From the NCBI RefSeq assembly GCF_014353015.1, contig NZ_CP060704.1:4551001-4615000 (forward strand): 64,000 bases of DNA, read 5' to 3'. Positions 51,563 through 60,418 of the stretch are shown here, piece by piece. The translations under genes were made by a program, and so were the position numbers. The notes below the pieces were generated by a model. The model searched no databases and was not told where the DNA came from. It saw only the letters and a program-made list of their open reading frames with translations. This DNA is from Chitinimonas koreensis. GTDB lineage: Bacteria > Pseudomonadota > Gammaproteobacteria > Burkholderiales > Chitinimonadaceae. The stretch's first letter is position 1. Every line of letters begins with the position of its first letter.

Positions 51563-52672
51563 ATGGAAATCTCGGAACTCCTCGCCTTCTCGGTCAAGAA
51601 CAAGGCCTCCGACTTGCACCTCTCGTCCGGCCTGCCGCCGATGATCCGGGTCCATGGCGACGTGCGGCGGATCAACCTGCCGCCGATGGAGCACAAGGAC
51701 GTCCACGACATGGTGTACGACATCATGAACGACGGCCAGCGCAAGACCTACGAGGAGACGCTCGAGTGCGACTTCTCGTTCGAGATTCCCAACCTGGCCC
51801 GTTTCCGGGTCAATGCCTTCGTGCAGAACCGCGGCGCCGGCGCGGTGTTCCGGACCATTCCGTCCAAGGTGCTGACGCTCGAGGAGCTCAATGCGCCCAA
51901 GGTGTTCCAGACCATCGCCGAGACGCCGCGCGGCATCGTGCTGGTGACCGGCCCGACCGGCTCGGGCAAGTCGACCACGCTGGCGGCGATGATCAACTAC
52001 ATCAACGAGAACGAATACGGCCACATCCTCACCGTCGAGGATCCGATCGAATTCGTGCACGAATCGAAGAAGTGCCTGGTCAACCAGCGCGAAGTCGGCC
52101 CGCACACGCTGAGCTTCGCCAACTCGCTGCGGGCCGCGCTGCGCGAGGACCCGGACGTGATCCTGGTCGGCGAAATGCGCGACCTCGAGACCATCCGCCT
52201 GGCGCTGTCGGCCGCCGAGACCGGCCACCTGGTGTTCGGCACGCTGCACACCTCGTCGGCCGCCAAGACCATCGACCGGATCGTCGACGTGTTCCCGGCC
52301 GCCGAAAAGGAAATGGTCCGCTCGATGCTGTCCGAATCGCTGCGCGCGGTGATCTCGCAGACGCTGTGCAAGACCAAGGACGGCAACGGCCGGGTCGCGG
52401 CGCACGAAATCATGATCGGCATCCCGGCGATCCGTAACCTGATCCGCGAGAACAAGATCGCGCAGATGTACTCGACCATCCAGACCGGCCAGCAGTACGG
52501 CATGCAGACGCTCGACCAGTGCCTGACCGACCTGATCCGGCGCAACCAGATCACGTCGGCCGAGGCGCGCGGCAAGGCGGCCAACCCGACAACTTCAAAT
52601 AAGCCGCGCGATACCCGCGCAGCGAATCCGACCGCCGGCCCCTCGCCCCGCCCGGGCGACGGCCGGCGGTGA
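51563..52672 (+). CDS. pilT: Type IV pilus twitching motility ATPase PilT, probable frameshift at the 3' end
   Basis: The product powers pilus retraction. It shows Walker A GPTGSGKSTTLAAMI, the Asp and His boxes (ILTVEDPIEFVH, HLVFGTLHTSSAAKTIDRI) and Walker B VILVGEMRDLETIR, and the PilT signature IPAIRNLIRENK. The canonical ending would be KAANPDNFK with a TAA at 52600-52602, reached if one G is restored after the CCC run at 52585-52587. As written the frame runs on for about 20 extra Pro/Arg-rich residues to 52672. The start MEISELLAFSVKNKASDLHL is normal. Confidence 0.95.
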   Translation: MEISELLAFSVKNKASDLHLSSGLPPMIRVHGDVRRINLPPMEHKDVHDMVYDIMNDGQRKTYEETLECDFSFEIPNLARFRVNAFVQNRGAGAVFRTIPSKVLTLEELNAPKVFQTIAETPRGIVLVTGPTGSGKSTTLAAMINYINENEYGHILTVEDPIEFVHESKKCLVNQREVGPHTLSFANSLRAALREDPDVILVGEMRDLETIRLALSAAETGHLVFGTLHTSSAAKTIDRIVDVFPAAEKEMVRSMLSESLRAVISQTLCKTKDGNGRVAAHEIMIGIPAIRNLIRENKIAQMYSTIQTGQQYGMQTLDQCLTDLIRRNQITSAEARGKAANPTTSNKPRDTRAANPTAGPSPRPGDGRR

Positions 52673-52780
52673 TCCATCAACCCGTCGCCGTTCCGTCCCC
52701 GCCCGCCGCTGCGCGGCCGCCCGCGGCGGATCGGCCCACATACAAGGATGCGGCGGCATGCCGCCGTCCGGAGCCAGATC

Positions 52781-53917
52781 ATGGAAAAGGAACAAGCCAC
52801 CAAGTTCATGCACGACCTCTTGCGCCTCATGCGCCAGAAGAATGCATCGGACCTGTTCATCACCGCCGACTTCCCGCCGGCGATGAAGATCGACGGCAAG
52901 CTCACCCCGGTATCGAGCCAGGCGCTCAGCACCCAGCACACCAAGGAGCTCGCCCGCGCGGTGATGAACGACCGCCAGGCCGAGGAATTCGAGGCGACCA
53001 AGGAGTGCAACTTCGCCATCAGCCCGGGCGGCATCGGCCGTTTCCGCTGCAACGCCTTCATGCAGCAGGGCCGCATCGGCCTGGTCATGCGGACCATCAC
53101 CACCGAGATCCCCAAGTTCGACGACCTCGGCCTGCCGCCGGTGCTGAAGGACGTGGCGCTGGCCAAGCGCGGGCTGGTGATCTTCGTCGGCGGCACCGGC
53201 TCGGGCAAGTCGACCTCGCTGGCGGCGATGATCGGCTTCCGCAACGAGAACAGCTACGGCCACATCATCACCATCGAGGATCCGGTCGAGTACGTGCACG
53301 AGCACCGCAACTGCATCGTCACCCAGCGCGAGATCGGGGTCGACACCGACAGCTGGCACGCCGCGCTGAAGAACACGCTGCGGCAAGCGCCCGACGTGAT
53401 CCTGATCGGCGAGATCCGCGACCGCGAGACGATGGACTACGCGGTGGCCTTCGCCGAGACCGGCCACCTGTGCATGGCCACGCTGCACGCCAACTCGGCC
53501 AACCAGGCGCTGGACCGCATCATCAACTTCTTCCCCGAAGAGCGCCGCGCCCAGCTGCTGATGGACTTGAGCCTGAACCTCAAGGCCTTCGTCTCGCAGC
53601 GGCTGATCCCGCACCGCTCGGGCAAGGGCCGGGTGGCGGCGGTCGAGGTGATGCTGAACAGCCCGCTGATCTCCGACCTGATCTTCAAGGGCGACGTGCA
53701 CGAGATCAAAGAGATCATGGCCAAGAGCCGCGAGCTCGGCATGCAGACCTTCGACCAGGCGCTGTTCGACATCTACGAGGAAGGCAAGATCAGCTACGAG
53801 GACGCGCTGCGCAACGCCGATTCGGTCAACGACCTGCGGCTGAAGATCAAGCTGCAGTCGAAGGAATCGAAGAATCGCGATGCGTTGTCCGGGCTCGATC
53901 ATTTGGACATCGTCTGA
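52781..53917 (+). CDS. pilU: PilT-like retraction ATPase PilU
   Basis: The product is 378 aa, a PilT paralogue that assists retraction. It has GGTGSGKSTSLAAMIGFRN (Walker A), IITIEDPVEYVHEHRNC, VILIGEIRDRETMDYAVA and LCMATLHANSANQALDRIIN. It lacks the AIRNLIRE motif of PilT and has the longer C-terminal tail ending LDHLDIV typical of PilU. The ATG at 52781 gives the standard start MEKEQATKFMHDLLRLM. It follows pilT and may share its transcript. Confidence 0.95.
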   Translation: MEKEQATKFMHDLLRLMRQKNASDLFITADFPPAMKIDGKLTPVSSQALSTQHTKELARAVMNDRQAEEFEATKECNFAISPGGIGRFRCNAFMQQGRIGLVMRTITTEIPKFDDLGLPPVLKDVALAKRGLVIFVGGTGSGKSTSLAAMIGFRNENSYGHIITIEDPVEYVHEHRNCIVTQREIGVDTDSWHAALKNTLRQAPDVILIGEIRDRETMDYAVAFAETGHLCMATLHANSANQALDRIINFFPEERRAQLLMDLSLNLKAFVSQRLIPHRSGKGRVAAVEVMLNSPLISDLIFKGDVHEIKEIMAKSRELGMQTFDQALFDIYEEGKISYEDALRNADSVNDLRLKIKLQSKESKNRDALSGLDHLDIV

Positions 53918-54490
53918 CGGCAGAAAGTACGCAACCGGCGTGTCGGCGCCCGGCGAAGCCGGGCGTTCGCCGGCAGTGATTCCTCGGCGGACCCTTTCGC
54001 TGATTTCATTCCTACCCCCTCCGCCCCGCCGCCGCGGGGAACCTCGCTGTCGCTCGTCGCATGTCGCTCGATCGGCATCGCATTGCAATGCGCTCTGTCG
54101 CATTGCACCCTAACTGCCCCCTGGCCGCATGTTCGCGGAGCACCGCCCTTCCGACCGCGCCAACTGGCGCAGAGAAATCCCTTTGACGCGACCGTTGCCG
54201 TTCACTTCCCTCGCGTGAGGAAGAAGGTTCGGGACAGAGCGCAGACCTGCCGGTGGACGCCGGGGTGCTCCCTTCTCCCGCGCGCGGGAGAAGGTGGCCC
54301 GCAGGGCCGGATGAGAGCTGGCGCAGGAAGCGCTGCCCGCCGAACGCCCCGGTCGATCCGCGTCATCGGCACAGCACTGGTTTTCCCGCTGTGAACGCCC
54401 ATCCGCTACTGACAAGACGCTGTCAGGATGCCCCCGCACACTGCTCTCCGTCGCTGCCGCCGGCAGCTCAAACCCCCACGGAGACCTGTC
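53918..54490. other. Gene-free 573-bp region with several palindromes
   Basis: After pilU comes a hairpin CGCCCGG-CGAAG-CCGGGCG (53947-53965) without a T run. Near 54077-54107 the words TCGCATTGCAATGCG and TCGCATTGC repeat. At 54271-54294 there is a perfect 24-bp palindrome CCTTCTCCCG-CGCG-CGGGAGAAGG followed by GGCCCGCAGGGCC, a type of sequence dispersed in many proteobacterial genomes. The reading frames here have no family resemblance. Confidence 0.7.
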
Positions 54491-54856
54491 ATGAACGCCA
54501 TCAACTGGTTCGAAATCCCCACCGCCGACTTCACCCGCGCCGTCGACTTCTACGGCAATGTGCTCGGCATCGAATTCCATCTCGACGACAGCATGCCGCA
54601 CAGCCGGCTGGCGGTATTCCCGCACGGCGAGACCGGCGTCGGCGGCGCGCTGGCGCACAGCCCCAACATGAAGCCCACGGCCGAGGGCACGGTGGTCTAC
54701 ATCGGCACGGCCGAACTCGACGCGGCGCTCGGGCGCGTGCCGGCCGCCGGCGGCGCGGTGCTGATGGCCAAGACCTTCCTCGGCGACGAAATCGGCCATA
54801 TCGCACTGATCCGCGACAGCGAGGGCAATACCGTCGGCCTGCACCAGCCGCGCTGA
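54491..54856 (+). CDS. VOC (glyoxalase/bleomycin resistance) superfamily protein
   Basis: The product is 121 aa. It begins MNAINWFEIPTADFTRAVDF, followed by YGNVLGIEFHLDD, and ends HIALIRDSEGNTVGLHQPR; this is the small one-domain VOC family close to YdcJ/lactoylglutathione lyase relatives. A metal-dependent activity is possible, but the ligand set is not clear. Upstream of a WYL-type regulator on the same strand, which may control it. Confidence 0.85.
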   Translation: MNAINWFEIPTADFTRAVDFYGNVLGIEFHLDDSMPHSRLAVFPHGETGVGGALAHSPNMKPTAEGTVVYIGTAELDAALGRVPAAGGAVLMAKTFLGDEIGHIALIRDSEGNTVGLHQPR

Positions 54857-54968
54857 GCCGCGACGGCCCGGGCCGGCCTGCGCTATCGTGCGGGCCGGCC
54901 CCTGCGACCGAACCGGACCGCGGCTGCCCCTCGTCTCCCCACGCCGCCCTGCCCGACCAAGGAAACCC

Positions 54969-55658
54969 ATGCGCCGCGCCGACCGCCTGTTCCAGATCGT
55001 CCAGTTCCTGCGCGGCCGCCGGCTGACCACCGCGCGCTGGCTGGCCGAGCGGCTCGAGGTGTCGGAACGCACGGTCTACCGCGACGTGCGCGACCTGATG
55101 CTGTCCGGCGTGCCGATCGAGGGCGAGGCCGGCGTCGGCTACACGCTGCGCCACAAGCTCGACCTGCCGCCGCTGATGTTCGACCGCGAGGAGCTGACCG
55201 CGCTGCGGCTAGGCGCCGAGATGGCGGCGGCCTGGAGCGACCCGCAGCTGGCGCGCGCGGCGCAGAGCGCGCTGGCCAAGATCGACGGCGCGCTGCCCGG
55301 CGACATGCGGCGGCCGACCGCGCCGCTGCTGGCGCCGAGCTTCGATGCGCACCACGACGTGTCCTTCGCGCCGCTGCGCGAGGCGATCGACAGCCGCCGG
55401 GTGGTCGAGCTCGACTACCGCAAGCCCGGCCTGCCCGGCGAAACGCGGCGGGTGCAGCCGCTGGCGCTGCTGTTCTGGGGCGCGCACTGGACGCTGGCGG
55501 CCTGGTGCGAATTGCGCGGCGACCACCGCCACTTCCGGCTCGACCGGATCGAGGCGCTGCGCACGCTGGACGAGCGCTTCGACCCGCTGCCCGAGCGCAG
55601 CCTGCGCGCCTGGATGCAGGCCGCCGGTGCGCCGCCCGATGCGTTCGACGGCACCTAG
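54969..55658 (+). CDS. YafY-type HTH and WYL domain transcriptional regulator
   Basis: The product is 229 aa. The N-terminal HTH_11 domain reads ADRLFQIVQFLRGRRLTTAR, LAERLEVSERTVYRDVRDLM and PIEGEAGVGYTLR. A linker leads to the WYL ligand-binding domain (about 135-205: AIDSRRVVELDYRKPGLPGE, RVQPLALLFWGAHWTLAAWC, FRLDRIEALR). Such regulators sense small molecules or nucleic acids. The start at 54969 is preferred over the longer frame because it gives the standard beginning. Convergent with the channel gene, with 5 bp between stops. Confidence 0.9.
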   Translation: MRRADRLFQIVQFLRGRRLTTARWLAERLEVSERTVYRDVRDLMLSGVPIEGEAGVGYTLRHKLDLPPLMFDREELTALRLGAEMAAAWSDPQLARAAQSALAKIDGALPGDMRRPTAPLLAPSFDAHHDVSFAPLREAIDSRRVVELDYRKPGLPGETRRVQPLALLFWGAHWTLAAWCELRGDHRHFRLDRIEALRTLDERFDPLPERSLRAWMQAAGAPPDAFDGT

Positions 55659-55663
55659 GCCGG

Positions 55664-57169
55664 CTACAGTCCGAAGAACCGCCGGATCCGCTCGAGCAGC
55701 TCCGCCTGCGGCGGCACCTCCGGCACGCTGGCCTTGTCGCGCGACTGCAGCCGGTTATCGGCCAGCCGTTCGGCCAGGACGCGCGACAGCGCGTCGGCCA
55801 GCGTCGGCCGGGCGGTCAGGATCGCCTCGAAGCCGGCGCGGTCGAGCCGGTAGCACTCGACATAGGTCGCCGCCACGATGGTCGCGGTGCGCGGCGCGCC
55901 GGTCATCAGCCCCATCTCGCCGAAGAAGCTGCCGGCCTTGAGGTGGCCCAGCAGTTCGGCCGTCGGCGTCCCGTAGTCGTGCCAGACGTCGACCTCGCCG
56001 ACCGCCAGGATGTAGAGCCAGTGCGCCACCGCGCCCTGGCGGCTGATCACGTCGCCGGCCTCGAACGGAGCGAAGCCGAGCTGGCCGGCCAGGTGGCGGC
56101 GCTCCTCCTCGGTGAAGTCGGCGAACAATTCCACCCCGCCCAGCGCATGGAAGCGCCGGCCGACGTCCTGCTCTTGCCGCTGCGCCGCGGTCTTGTCGTT
56201 GTCCTTGGTCATCAGCACGTTGTGGCTCGGCGCGGCGAGCGGGATGCCGTGGCGGACCAGCGCGGTGATCAGGTGGGCGCGCACCTGCGAGTCGGTCGGA
56301 TCGTCGGCGGCGAAATTGCTGAGCCAGTAGCGCAGCGCATAGCGGGCGATGCCGTCGCGCGCCTCCATCAGCACCGTCTGCGGCGGCGGCTCGGCCGCCA
56401 CGCCGTCGACGTGCGCCTCGCGCAGCGCGGCCTGGGTCAGCTCGATCACCCGCGTCGGCGGATGCTCCCAGCCGACGTCGAACCAGACCCAGCGCCGCCA
56501 CAGCAGGCCCTGGCCGTTGAAGCGCTTGCCGACGACCTGGAAGCTGTTCTTCATCAGCCAGGCGTTCGGCACCACCACCGTCTCGCCGTTGCGCGTCTCG
56601 ATCAGGGTCGAGCGCCAGCCGACCTGCAGCACCCGGCCCGAGGCATCGGGCAGCTTGACCCACTGGCCGAGCTGCAGCGAATCGTCGAGCTGCAGCGCCA
56701 GGCCCGACAGCACGTTGCCCAGCGTGTCCTGCATCGAGAAGGCGAGCACCGCGGTGATCACCGCCGAGGTGGTGACCAGCTGCGACAGGTCGAGCCCGGC
56801 ATAGCGCAGCCGCACCAGGCCCCAGCCGAGGTAGGCCAGCATCACCACCACATCCTCGAGGATGCGCGGCGGCTCGATGCCCAGGCCGGCCAGCACCAGC
56901 CGGAACAGCACCAGGCCCAGCAGCCGCAGGATCACCATGCCGAGCAGGATGGTGAAGATCTCGACCAGTACGCCGCCCACCTGCGGCGCCGACGCCTGCA
57001 CCAGGTTGCCGAACCAAAGGCCGCTGCCCAGCGCCAGCAGGAACAGCAGGGTGAGGCCGACGTTGCGGCGTTCGTCGGGGCGGAAATAGGCCATGGCCAG
57101 CAGGAGGCCGCCGCAGCAGAGCAGGATCCAGGGCCATTCCTGGCGGGCGAGCGAATCGAAATCGGGCAT
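55664..57169 (-). CDS. MscS-family channel with a C-terminal cyclic nucleotide-binding domain
   Basis: The product is 501 aa. Several membrane segments occupy about residues 10-150. The MscS core follows: FSMQDTLGNVLSGLALQLDD, VLQVGWRSTLIETRNGETVV and VPNAWLMKNSFQVVGKRFNG. From about residue 345 a cNMP-binding domain begins: LFADFTEEERRHLAGQLGFA, VISRQGAVAHWLYILAVGEV and the phosphate-binding cassette AGSFFGEMGLMTGAPRTATI, with Glu and Arg in place to bind cAMP or cGMP. It would be a stretch- or nucleotide-modulated channel (bCNG/MscS-like). Confidence 0.9.
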   Translation of the reverse strand: MPDFDSLARQEWPWILLCCGGLLLAMAYFRPDERRNVGLTLLFLLALGSGLWFGNLVQASAPQVGGVLVEIFTILLGMVILRLLGLVLFRLVLAGLGIEPPRILEDVVVMLAYLGWGLVRLRYAGLDLSQLVTTSAVITAVLAFSMQDTLGNVLSGLALQLDDSLQLGQWVKLPDASGRVLQVGWRSTLIETRNGETVVVPNAWLMKNSFQVVGKRFNGQGLLWRRWVWFDVGWEHPPTRVIELTQAALREAHVDGVAAEPPPQTVLMEARDGIARYALRYWLSNFAADDPTDSQVRAHLITALVRHGIPLAAPSHNVLMTKDNDKTAAQRQEQDVGRRFHALGGVELFADFTEEERRHLAGQLGFAPFEAGDVISRQGAVAHWLYILAVGEVDVWHDYGTPTAELLGHLKAGSFFGEMGLMTGAPRTATIVAATYVECYRLDRAGFEAILTARPTLADALSRVLAERLADNRLQSRDKASVPEVPPQAELLERIRRFFGL

Positions 57170-57292
57170 GTCGGCGAATCGGGAGGATCTGCTACAAGCA
57201 TACGACAGCGCCGCGCGGCGGCGGGCGGCGAAGCGCAGGCGATTTTGGCCGGCCGCTGGGCTAGGATGAGTTCAAAGGATCCGCCTGCCCCC

Positions 57293-58537
57293 ATGACGCC
57301 TCCACAATTCTTCCTCGGCCGCCAGCCCATCGTCGGCCGCAACGGCGAGCTGGTCGCCTACGAACTGCTGTTCCGCACCGGCCTGGACAACGCCGCGGTG
57401 GTCACCGACGACGTCAGCGCCAGCGCGGCGGTGATGCAGCACGCCTTCACCGGCCTCGGGCTCAACGCGGTGCTGGAGGACAAGCTCGGCTTCATCAACC
57501 TGTCCGAGACGCTGCTGCGCTCGGACGCGATCGAGGTACTGCCGCGCCAGCGGGTGGTGCTCGAGATCCTGGAGACGGTGGAGCTGACGCCGCAGGTGGT
57601 GTCGCGCTGCCGCGCGCTCAAGATCGCCGGCTACCGGCTGGCGCTGGACGACGTGATCCGCTTCGACGAGGCCCAGCGGGCGGTGCTGCCGCTGGTGGAG
57701 GTGGTCAAGCTCGACGTGCTCGGCATGCAGCCGGCCGCCATCGCCGCGCTGGTCAAGCAGCTCAAGCCCTACAAGGTGAAGATCCTGGCCGAGAAGGTCG
57801 ATTCGCCCGAGCAGCACGAATTCTGCCGCGAGCTCGGCTGCGACCTGTTCCAGGGCTACTACTTCGCCCGGCCGACCATCCTGTCGGGCCGGCCGGTGCA
57901 GCCCTCGGCCGCGCTGCTGCTGCAGCTTCTGGCGCAGGTGGCGGCCGACGCCGAGACCGACGAGATCGAACAGACGCTCAAGCACGCGCCCGACCTGACC
58001 ATCCACCTGCTGAAGCTGGTCAATTCGGTGGCCTTCGGCCTGCCGCACAAGATCTCCAGCGTGCGCACCGCGATCATGCTGCTGGGCCGCGCCCAGTTGC
58101 ACCGCTGGGTGCAGATCATGGTCTACGCGCGGCAGTCGAGCACCCACAGCGCCGGCGACCCGCTGGTGCAGACCGCCGCGGTGCGCGGCCGGCTGATGGA
58201 GCAACTGGCCCAGATGCGGCGGCCCGGCAACGAGGCGCTGGCCGACCAGGCCTTCATGGTCGGCATGCTGAGCCTGGTCGACGCGTTGTTCGGCCAGCCG
58301 ATGGCGGAAGCGATCGTGCCGCTCAACCTCGAGGAGACGGTGCAGGAAGCGCTGCTCGAGCGGCGCGGCGAACTGGGCCTGCTGCTGCAGCTGGTCGAAT
58401 CGCTCGAACAGTCGGACGTCGACGAGATCGCGCTGCACCTCGAACAGCTCGGCCTGCCGGCCGACCCGATCAACCGCGTGCAGATCGACGCGATGAGCTG
58501 GGCGGCCCGGCTGGGGCGCGATCCGGAGCTGATGTAG
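57293..58537 (+). CDS. EAL-HDOD (YuxH-like) signalling protein
   Basis: The product is 414 aa. The N-terminal EAL-like domain reads FFLGRQPIVGRNGELVAYEL, VLEILETVELTPQVVSRC and YKVKILAEKVDSPEQHEFCR, DLFQGYYFARP; the EAL motif is replaced (YELLF), and metal ligands look incomplete, so phosphodiesterase activity is doubtful. The C-terminal HDOD domain follows (LKHAPDLTIHLLKLVNSVAF, HKISSVRTAIMLLGRAQL). Such proteins act in motility or pilus regulation. An ATG at 57266 is also possible, but 57293 gives the usual family start. Confidence 0.88.
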   Translation: MTPPQFFLGRQPIVGRNGELVAYELLFRTGLDNAAVVTDDVSASAAVMQHAFTGLGLNAVLEDKLGFINLSETLLRSDAIEVLPRQRVVLEILETVELTPQVVSRCRALKIAGYRLALDDVIRFDEAQRAVLPLVEVVKLDVLGMQPAAIAALVKQLKPYKVKILAEKVDSPEQHEFCRELGCDLFQGYYFARPTILSGRPVQPSAALLLQLLAQVAADAETDEIEQTLKHAPDLTIHLLKLVNSVAFGLPHKISSVRTAIMLLGRAQLHRWVQIMVYARQSSTHSAGDPLVQTAAVRGRLMEQLAQMRRPGNEALADQAFMVGMLSLVDALFGQPMAEAIVPLNLEETVQEALLERRGELGLLLQLVESLEQSDVDEIALHLEQLGLPADPINRVQIDAMSWAARLGRDPELM

Positions 58538-58615
58538 GCGACGGGCAGCCGGCGACGGGCTACCGGCGACGGCCATCGGACGAGGTGGGGCCGGCGACGG
58601 ACTGGCAGGGGCACG

Positions 58616-58681
58616 GTAGGCCGGACTTCAACCCGATGGCGACCTCGATCGGCGGCGCTGCCGGACTGAAGTCCGATCTAC
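58616..58681. repeat. GTAGGCCGGACTTCA inverted repeat
   Basis: GTAGGCCGGACTTCA (58616-58630) faces TGAAGTCCGATCTAC near 58667-58681, with one or two mismatches. It is a relative of the GTAGGTCGG family. It lies in the 492-bp gene-free gap 58538-59029, which holds three repeat types and one terminator. Confidence 0.7.
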
Positions 58682-58710
58682 GTCCGAGCCCCCGCGGCCC
58701 GGGCGAATCC

Positions 58711-58780
58711 GTAGGAGCGGCTTCAGCCGCGAATGGCCGAGGCGACACGCTCGCCGATTCGCGGCTGAAGCCGCTCCTAC
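58711..58780. repeat. GTAGGAGCGGCTTCAGCCGC inverted repeat (REP-like)
   Basis: Perfect 24-bp inverted arms (58711-58734, 58757-58780) enclose a 22-bp spacer. The arms share about 20 bases with the element at 24201, including the inner palindrome GCGGCTTCAGCCGC. Similar sequences are known between genes in Pseudomonas and Xanthomonas. Confidence 0.9.
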
Positions 58781-58810
58781 AAAACCGTCCCCGCGGAGCT
58801 GCTGCCCCAA

Positions 58811-58843
58811 CGAAAAACGCGAAGCCGAAGCTTCGCGTTTTCT
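58811..58843. terminator. Bidirectional rho-independent terminator
   Basis: The stem AAACGCGAAG / CTTCGCGTTT with a 6-nt loop CCGAAG is flanked by A residues on one side and T residues on the other, so it can end both the EAL-HDOD transcript and the convergent binding-protein transcript. Confidence 0.85.
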
Positions 58844-58888
58844 GATTCCGGCCCCGCGGACGATCGACGGAGTCGCTGACGAGCGTCA

Positions 58889-58922
58889 GCGAGGCTCCCT
58901 CGCTGCGGCGAGGGCGGGGGAG
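58889..58922. repeat. 34-bp GCGAGGCTCCCTCGC palindromic repeat
   Basis: Identical over all 34 bp to the copy at 50667-50700. Diverged copies lie at 4764 and 35615. It is in the gap before the LivK-type gene's 3' end. Confidence 0.88.
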
Positions 58923-59029
58923 CAGGAATCGATCGGGGATGAGCCGGGGTCGCGCACTCGCTGCCCCCGGCTCCGCCGGGGCTCAACCCAGGGTTCAAGC
59001 CGAGGCGATCGTTTCCATCACCCCAAGGC

Positions 59030-60214
59030 TCACTTCGCGCCGATCGTCTCGAGCACGGTCCACTTGCCGTCGACCACCTTGTACACGGTGATGCCGCCGT
59101 CCTTGAGGTCGCCCTTCTCGTCGAAGGCGATCGCCGACGAGGTCACGCCGGCGTAGCTTTCCTTGGCCAGCACCGGCAGGTAGACCTTCGGATCGACCGA
59201 GTTGGCCTTCTTCATCGCCGCGATCAGCTGGCGGGTGGAGTCGTAGCCGTAGGGCGTGTAGATCTCCATTTCCTGGTACTTGGTCTTGTAGCGGGTCTCG
59301 AAGTCCTTGCCGCCGGGCATCTGCTCCATCGGCACGCCGGCCAGCGAGGCGATCGCACCTTCGGCGTCCTTGCCGGCCAGCTGGATGAAGTTGTCGGTGC
59401 GGGTCATCTCGCCCGACAGCAGCGGGGCCTTCAGGCCCAGGCGCTTGAGCTGGATCGCCATCGGGCCGGACTGGGTGTCGGCGCCGCCGTAGAACACGAT
59501 GTCGGGGTTGCTGCCCTTGATCGCGGTCAGGATGCTGGCGAAGTCGGTCGCCTTGTCGTTGGTGAACTCGCGCTTGACGATCTCGCCGCCGGCCGCCTTG
59601 GCCGCCTTCTCGAACTCGTCGGCCAGGCCCTGGCCGTAGGCGGTGCGGTCGTCGATGATGGCGATCTTCTTGGCGCCGAGCTTCTCGACCGCGAACTTGC
59701 CGACCACGCCGCCTTGCTGGGTATCGTTGGTCAGCGAGCGGAAGGTGGTCTTGAAGCCCTGCATGGTGTAGGCCGGGGCGGTCGCCATGGCGATCTGCGG
59801 GATGCCGGCGTCGGAGTAGATCTTGGAGGCCGGGATCGAGGTGCCCGAGTTGAAGTGGCCGATCACGCCGGCGACGCCGCCGTCGACCAGCTTCTGCGCG
59901 ACCTGTGCGCCGGCCTTCGGATCGGCCTGGTCGTCTTCCGACACCAGTTCGAACTTGACCTTCTTGCCGCCGATCTCGGGATTGGCGGCGTTCTCGTCGT
60001 CGATGCCCATCTGCACGCCGTTCTGGTAGCCCTTGCCGTAGTGGGCCTGCGGGCCGGTCAGCGGGGCGGCGAAGCCGATCTTGACGATCTGCACGTCGGC
60101 GGCTGCGGCGGGCGCTGCGCCCTCGGCGGCCGGGGCTTCTTCCTTCTTGCCGCAGGCGGCCAGCGCCAGGGTGATGGCGGCCAGGGCGAATACACGGGTC
60201 TTGTTCACGGTCAT
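59030..60214 (-). CDS. Branched-chain amino acid ABC transporter substrate-binding lipoprotein (LivK/BraC type)
   Basis: The product is 394 aa. A lipoprotein signal (FALAAITLALAACGKKEEAP, Cys at the lipobox) precedes an Ala/Glu-rich linker and a family 6 peripla binding domain: IGFAAPLTGPQAHYGKGYQN, VIGHFNSGTSIPASKIYSDA, KKIAIIDDRTAYGQGLADEF and YTPYGYDSTRQLIAAM. It would bind leucine, isoleucine or valine, and fits with the leucine pathway in the window, although the permease genes are elsewhere. The start at 60214 is chosen for the signal peptide; upstream is gene-free. Confidence 0.92.
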   Translation of the reverse strand: MTVNKTRVFALAAITLALAACGKKEEAPAAEGAAPAAAADVQIVKIGFAAPLTGPQAHYGKGYQNGVQMGIDDENAANPEIGGKKVKFELVSEDDQADPKAGAQVAQKLVDGGVAGVIGHFNSGTSIPASKIYSDAGIPQIAMATAPAYTMQGFKTTFRSLTNDTQQGGVVGKFAVEKLGAKKIAIIDDRTAYGQGLADEFEKAAKAAGGEIVKREFTNDKATDFASILTAIKGSNPDIVFYGGADTQSGPMAIQLKRLGLKAPLLSGEMTRTDNFIQLAGKDAEGAIASLAGVPMEQMPGGKDFETRYKTKYQEMEIYTPYGYDSTRQLIAAMKKANSVDPKVYLPVLAKESYAGVTSSAIAFDEKGDLKDGGITVYKVVDGKWTVLETIGAK

Positions 60215-60418
60215 CCTCGTTTGGTCTCGGTGGAATTCGGCCGCCGCGCACGCGGGTCTGCGCCACGCGGCGGGCAGGCGGCACCTTGCCGGATCGCGGC
60301 AAGGGCGGGCAGATTGTAGTCTTCGCGCGCGTTCCACCGACTGGGGAATTCCCTAAGCGAACGCTTATTTTCCACGCTGCGGCAAGGACTTGGCCGCACG
60401 CTTTCATCCCTTTCCACC

